Shown one piece after another: positions 59,901 to 64,000 of a stretch of DNA of 64,000 bases. Origin of the DNA: Glandiceps talaboti. Its lineage: Eukaryota; Hemichordata; Enteropneusta; Spengelidae. The position numbers were made by a program, and so were the translations under genes. The stretch is taken from NCBI RefSeq assembly GCF_964340395.1, contig NC_135564.1, forward strand, positions 21,845,442 to 21,909,441. Direction: 5' to 3'. Under the pieces are notes generated by a model, which saw only the letters and a list, made by a program, of their open reading frames with translations, did no database searches and was not told where the DNA came from. Each line of letters begins with the position of its first letter. Within the stretch, counting starts at the first letter, position 1.

Positions 59901-62900
59901 TTCCTAGTAACTATGTAGTAGTATTCTTATAACAGCCTTCTGTCTATTTCCTAGTAACTATGTCGTAGTGTTCTTATAACAGCCTTCTGTCTATTTCCTA
60001 GTAACTATGTCGTAGTATTCTTATAACAGCCTTCTGTCTATTTCCTAGTAACTATGTAGTAGTGTTCTAATAACAGCCTTCTGTCTATTTCCTAGTAACT
60101 ATGTAGTAGTATTCTTATAACAGCCTTCTGTCTATTTCCTAGTAACTATGTAGTAGTGTTCTTATAACAGCCTTCTGTCTATTTCCTAGTAACTATGTAG
60201 TAGTATTCTTATAACAGCCTTCTGTCTATTTCCTAGTAACTATGTAGTAGTGTTCTAATAACAGCCTTCTGTCTATTTCCTAGTAACTATGTAGTAGTAT
60301 TCTTATAACAGCCTTCTGTCTATTTCCTAGTAACTATGTAGTAGTGTTCTTATAACAGCCTTCTGTCTATTTCCTAGTAACTATGTAGTAGTATTCTTAT
60401 AACAGCCTTCTGTCTATTTCCTAGTAACTATGTAGTAGTGTTCTAATAGCAGCCTTCTGTCTATTTCCTAGTAACTATGTAGTAGTGTTCTTATAACAGC
60501 CTTCTGTCTATTTCCTAGTAACTATGTAGTAGTGTTCTAATAACAGCCTTCTGTCTATTTCCTAGTAACTATGTAGTAGTGTTCTAATAACAGCCTTCTG
60601 TCTATTTCCTAGTAACTATGTAGTAGTATTCTTATAACAGCCTTCTGTCTATTTCCTAGTAACTATGTAGTAGTGTTCTAATAACAGCCTTCTGTCTATT
60701 TCCTAGTAACTATGTAGTAGTGTTCTTATAACAGCCTTCTGTCTATTTCCTAGTAACTATGTAGTAGTGTTCTTATAACTGCCTTCTGTCTATTTCCTAG
60801 TAACTATGTAGTAGTGTTCTTATAACAGCCTTCTGTCTATTTCCTAGTAACTATGTAGTAGTGTTCTTATAACAGCCTTCTGTCTATTTCCTAGTAACTA
60901 TGTAGTAGTGTTCTTATAACTGCCTTCTGTCTATTTCCTAGTAACTATGTAGTAGTGTTCTTATAACAGCCTTCTGTCTATTTCCTAGTAACTATGTAGT
61001 AGTGTTCTTATAACAGCCTTCTGTCTATTTCCTAGTAACTATGTAGTAGTGTTCTTATAACAGCCTTCTGTCTATTTCCTAGTAACTATGTAGTAGTGTT
61101 CTTATAACAGCCTTCTGTCTATTTCCTAGTAACTATGTAGTAGTGTTCTTATAACAGCCTTCTGTCTATTTCCTAGTAACTATGTAGTAGTGTTCTAATA
61201 ACAGCCTTCTGTCTATTTCCTAGTAACTATGTAGTAGTATTCTTATAACAGCCTTCTGTCTATTTCCTAGTAACTATGTAGTAGTGTTCTTATAACAGCC
61301 TTCTGTCTATTTCCTAGTAACTATGTAGTAGTATTCTTATAACAGCCTTCTGTCTATTTCCTAGTAACTATGTAGTAGTGTTCTTATACCAGCCTTCTGT
61401 CTATTTCCTAGTAACTTTGTAGTAGTATTCTTATACCAGCCTTCTGTCTATTTCCTAGTAACTATGTAGTAGTGTTCTTATAACAGCCTTCTGTCTATTT
61501 CCTAGTAACTATGTAGTAGTGTTCTTATAACAGCCTTCTGTCTATTTCCTAGTAACTATGTAGTAGTATTCTTATAACAGCCTTCTGTCTATTTCCTAGT
61601 AACTATGTAGTAGTGTTCTTATACCAGCCTTCTGTCTATTTCCTAGTAACTATGTAGTAGTATTCTTATAACAGCCTTCTGTCTATTTCCTAGTAACTAT
61701 GTAGTAGTATTCTTATAACAGCCTTCTGTCTATTTCCTAGTAACTATGTCGTAGTGTTCTTATAACAGCCTTCTGTCTATTTCCTAGTAACTATGTCGTA
61801 GTATTCTTATAACAGCCTTCTGTCTATTTCCTAGTAACTATGTAGTAGTGTTCTAATAACAGCCTTCTGTCTATTTCCTAGTAACTATGTAGTAGTATTC
61901 TTATAACAGCCTTCTGTCTATTTCCTAGTAACTATGTAGTAGTGTTCTTATAACAGCCTTCTGTCTATTTCCTAGTAACTATGTAGTAGTATTCTTATAA
62001 CAGCCTTCTGTCTATTTCCTAGTAACTATGTAGTAGTGTTCTAATAACAGCCTTCTGTCTATTTCCTAGTAACTATGTAGTAGTATTCTTATAACAGCCT
62101 TCTGTCTATTTCCTAGTAACTATGTAGTAGTGTTCTTATACCAGCCTTCTGTCTATTTCCTAGTAACTATGTAGTAGTATTCTTATAACAGCCTTCTGTC
62201 TATTTCCTAGTAACTATGTAGTAGTGTTCTAATAGCAGCCTTCTGTCTATTTCCTAGTAACTATGTAGTAGTGTTCTTATAACAGCCTTCTGTCTATTTC
62301 CTAGTAACTATGTAGTAGTGTTCTAATAACAGCCTTCTGTCTATTTCCTAGTAACTATGTAGTAGTGTTCTAATAACAGCCTTCTGTCTATTTCCTAGTA
62401 ACTATGTAGTAGTATTCTTATAACAGCCTTCTGTCTATTTCCTAGTAACTATGTAGTAGTGTTCTAATAACAGCCTTCTGTCTATTTCCTAGTAACTATG
62501 TAGTAGTGTTCTTATAACAGCCTTCTGTCTATTTCCTAGTAACTATGTAGTAGTGTTCTTATAACTGCCTTCTGTCTATTTCCTAGTAACTATGTAGTAG
62601 TGTTCTTATAACAGCCTTCTGTCTATTTCCTAGTAACTATGTAGTAGTGTTCTTATAACAGCCTTCTGTCTATTTCCTAGTAACTATGTAGTAGTGTTCT
62701 TATAACTGCCTTCTGTCTATTTCCTAGTAACTATGTAGTAGTGTTCTTATAACAGCCTTCTGTCTATTTCCTAGTAACTATGTAGTAGTGTTCTTATAAC
62801 AGCCTTCTGTCTATTTCCTAGTAACTATGTAGTAGTGTTCTTATAACAGCCTTCTGTCTATTTCCTAGTAACTATGTAGTAGTGTTCTTATAACAGCCTT

Positions 62901-64000
62901 CTGTCTATTTCCTAGTAACTATGTAGTAGTGTTCTTATAACAGCCTTCTGTCTATTTCCTAGTAACTATGTAGTAGTGTTCTAATAACAGCCTTCTGTCT
63001 ATTTCCTAGTAACTATGTAGTAGTGTTCTTATAACAGCCTTCTGTCTATTTCCTAGTAACTATGTAGTAGTGTTCTTATAACAGCCTTCTGTCTATTTCC
63101 TAGTAACTATGTAGTAGTATTCTTATAACAGCCTTCTGTCTATTTCCTAGTAACTATGTAGTAGTGTTCTTATACCAGCCTTCTGTCTATTTCCTAGTAA
63201 CTATGTAGTAGTATTCTTATACCAGCCTTCTGTCTATTTCCTAGTAACTATGTAGTAGTGTTCTTATAACAGCCTTCTGTCTATTTCCTAGTAACTATGT
63301 AGTAGTGTTCTTATAACAGCCTTCTGTCTATTTCCTAGTAACTATGTAGTAGTATTCTTATAACAGCCTTCTGTCTATTTCCTAGTAACTATGTAGTAGT
63401 GTTCTTATACCAGCCTTCTGTCTATTTCCTAGTAACTATGTAGTAGTATTCTTATAACAGCCTTCTGTCTATTTCCTAGTAACTATGTAGTAGTATTCTT
63501 ATAACAGCCTTCTGTCTATTTCCTAGTAACTATGTAGTAGTGTTCTAATAGCAGCCTTCTGTCTATTTCCTAGTAACTATGTAGTAGTGTTCTTATAACA
63601 GCCTTCTGTCTATTTCCTAGTAACTATGTAGTAGTGTTCTAATAACAGCCTTCTGTCTATTTCCTAGTAACTATGTAGTAGTGTTCTAATAACAGCCTTC
63701 TGTCTATTTCCTAGTAACTATGTAGTAGTATTCTTATAACAGCCTTCTGTCTATTTCCTAGTAACTATGTAGTAGTGTTCTTATAACAGCCTTCTGTCTA
63801 TTTCCTAGTAACTATGTAGTAGTATTCTTATAACAGCCTTCTGTCTATTTCCTAGTAACTATGTAGTAGTGTTCTTATAACAGCCTTCTGTCTATTACCT
63901 AGTAACTATGTAGTAGTGTTCTTATAACAGCCTTCTGTCTATTTCCTAGTAACTATGTAGTAGTGTTCTTATAACAGCCTTCTGTCTATTACCTAGTAAC

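Larger units (their letters stand above)
50781..64000. repeat. 47-bp minisatellite, about 277 units, running off the window end
   Basis: Unit TAGTAACTATGTAGTAGTGT plus TCTTATAACAGCC plus TTCTGTCTATTTCC is 47 bp. Recurrent variants are gtgttc/gtattc, cttataac/ctaataac, tttcc/ttacc, aacagc/accagc and rarer tgtcgtag. Some units are 43 bp (lack tgtc). Interrupted twice by copies of the 100-base flank. Presumably lies wholly within a TBC1D5 intron. Confidence 0.97.

Noticed and set aside
50781-64000. CRISPR-like array
   Set aside because: Direct repeats are contiguous with no unique spacers, and the context is an animal intron.
50781-64000. Recursive (ratchet) splice sites in every 47-bp unit
   Set aside because: A recursive site needs AG directly followed by GT. 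The unit has TAGTAACT, where the AG and GT share the G, so a 5' site is not regenerated after splicing at the AG.

Overview
This is eukaryotic, almost certainly animal, nuclear DNA. It has GT-AG spliceosomal introns, LINE reverse-transcriptase relics, cut-and-paste DNA transposons, (GT)n microsatellites and many minisatellites in an AT-rich background. No prokaryotic gene organisation is present. The species cannot be fixed from the sequence. The repeat style (TACATGTA-rich, CR1/L2-like LINEs, small inverted-repeat elements) suggests a marine invertebrate such as a mollusc, hemichordate or cephalochordate, but that is a guess.

The only host gene I can support is a TBC1D5 orthologue (Rab GTPase-activating protein, retromer/autophagy) on the + strand. 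Ten exons between 19787 and 50312 splice together with matching phases at every junction. They give 451 codons from the proposed ATG at 19874, including the TBC domain with its arginine finger (IxxDxxR-type) and glutamine finger (YxQG). The 3' part of the gene lies beyond the window, past a 47-bp minisatellite that fills the last 13.2 kb and runs off the end.

Layout: 1-2175, microsatellite and transposon debris with a foldback element. 2176-8287, three minisatellite families (38, 61 and 36 bp). 8288-12527, dispersed repeats including one module carrying a joined octamer/AP-1 word. 12528-16800, a 63-bp minisatellite split by a 2.7-kb pogo-like transposon. 17059-18170, a 40-bp minisatellite. 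19787-50312, TBC1D5. Its introns hold a duplicated AT-rich element with an inverted-repeat insertion, a LINE relic split by a hAT-like element, a 22-bp-TIR element with tandem cores, a 58-bp array, four copies of a hairpin-headed repeat, a 2.5-kb long-TIR transposon with DDE remnants, a 35/40-bp array that makes up about 97% of one intron, and a 30/31-bp array. 50781-64000, the 47-bp array, with a visible higher-order structure.

Roughly 40% of the window is minisatellite by adding the array spans. Most long open reading frames come from repeats whose unit length is a multiple of 3, or whose frames rotate without stops, and are not genes. The most interesting items are the exact palindrome-centred pogo insertion inside a minisatellite, a Tc1-type footprint in a sister unit of that array, the splice-acceptor-like unit and 23/38-unit higher-order repeats of the 47-bp array, and the octamer/AP-1 repeat family.
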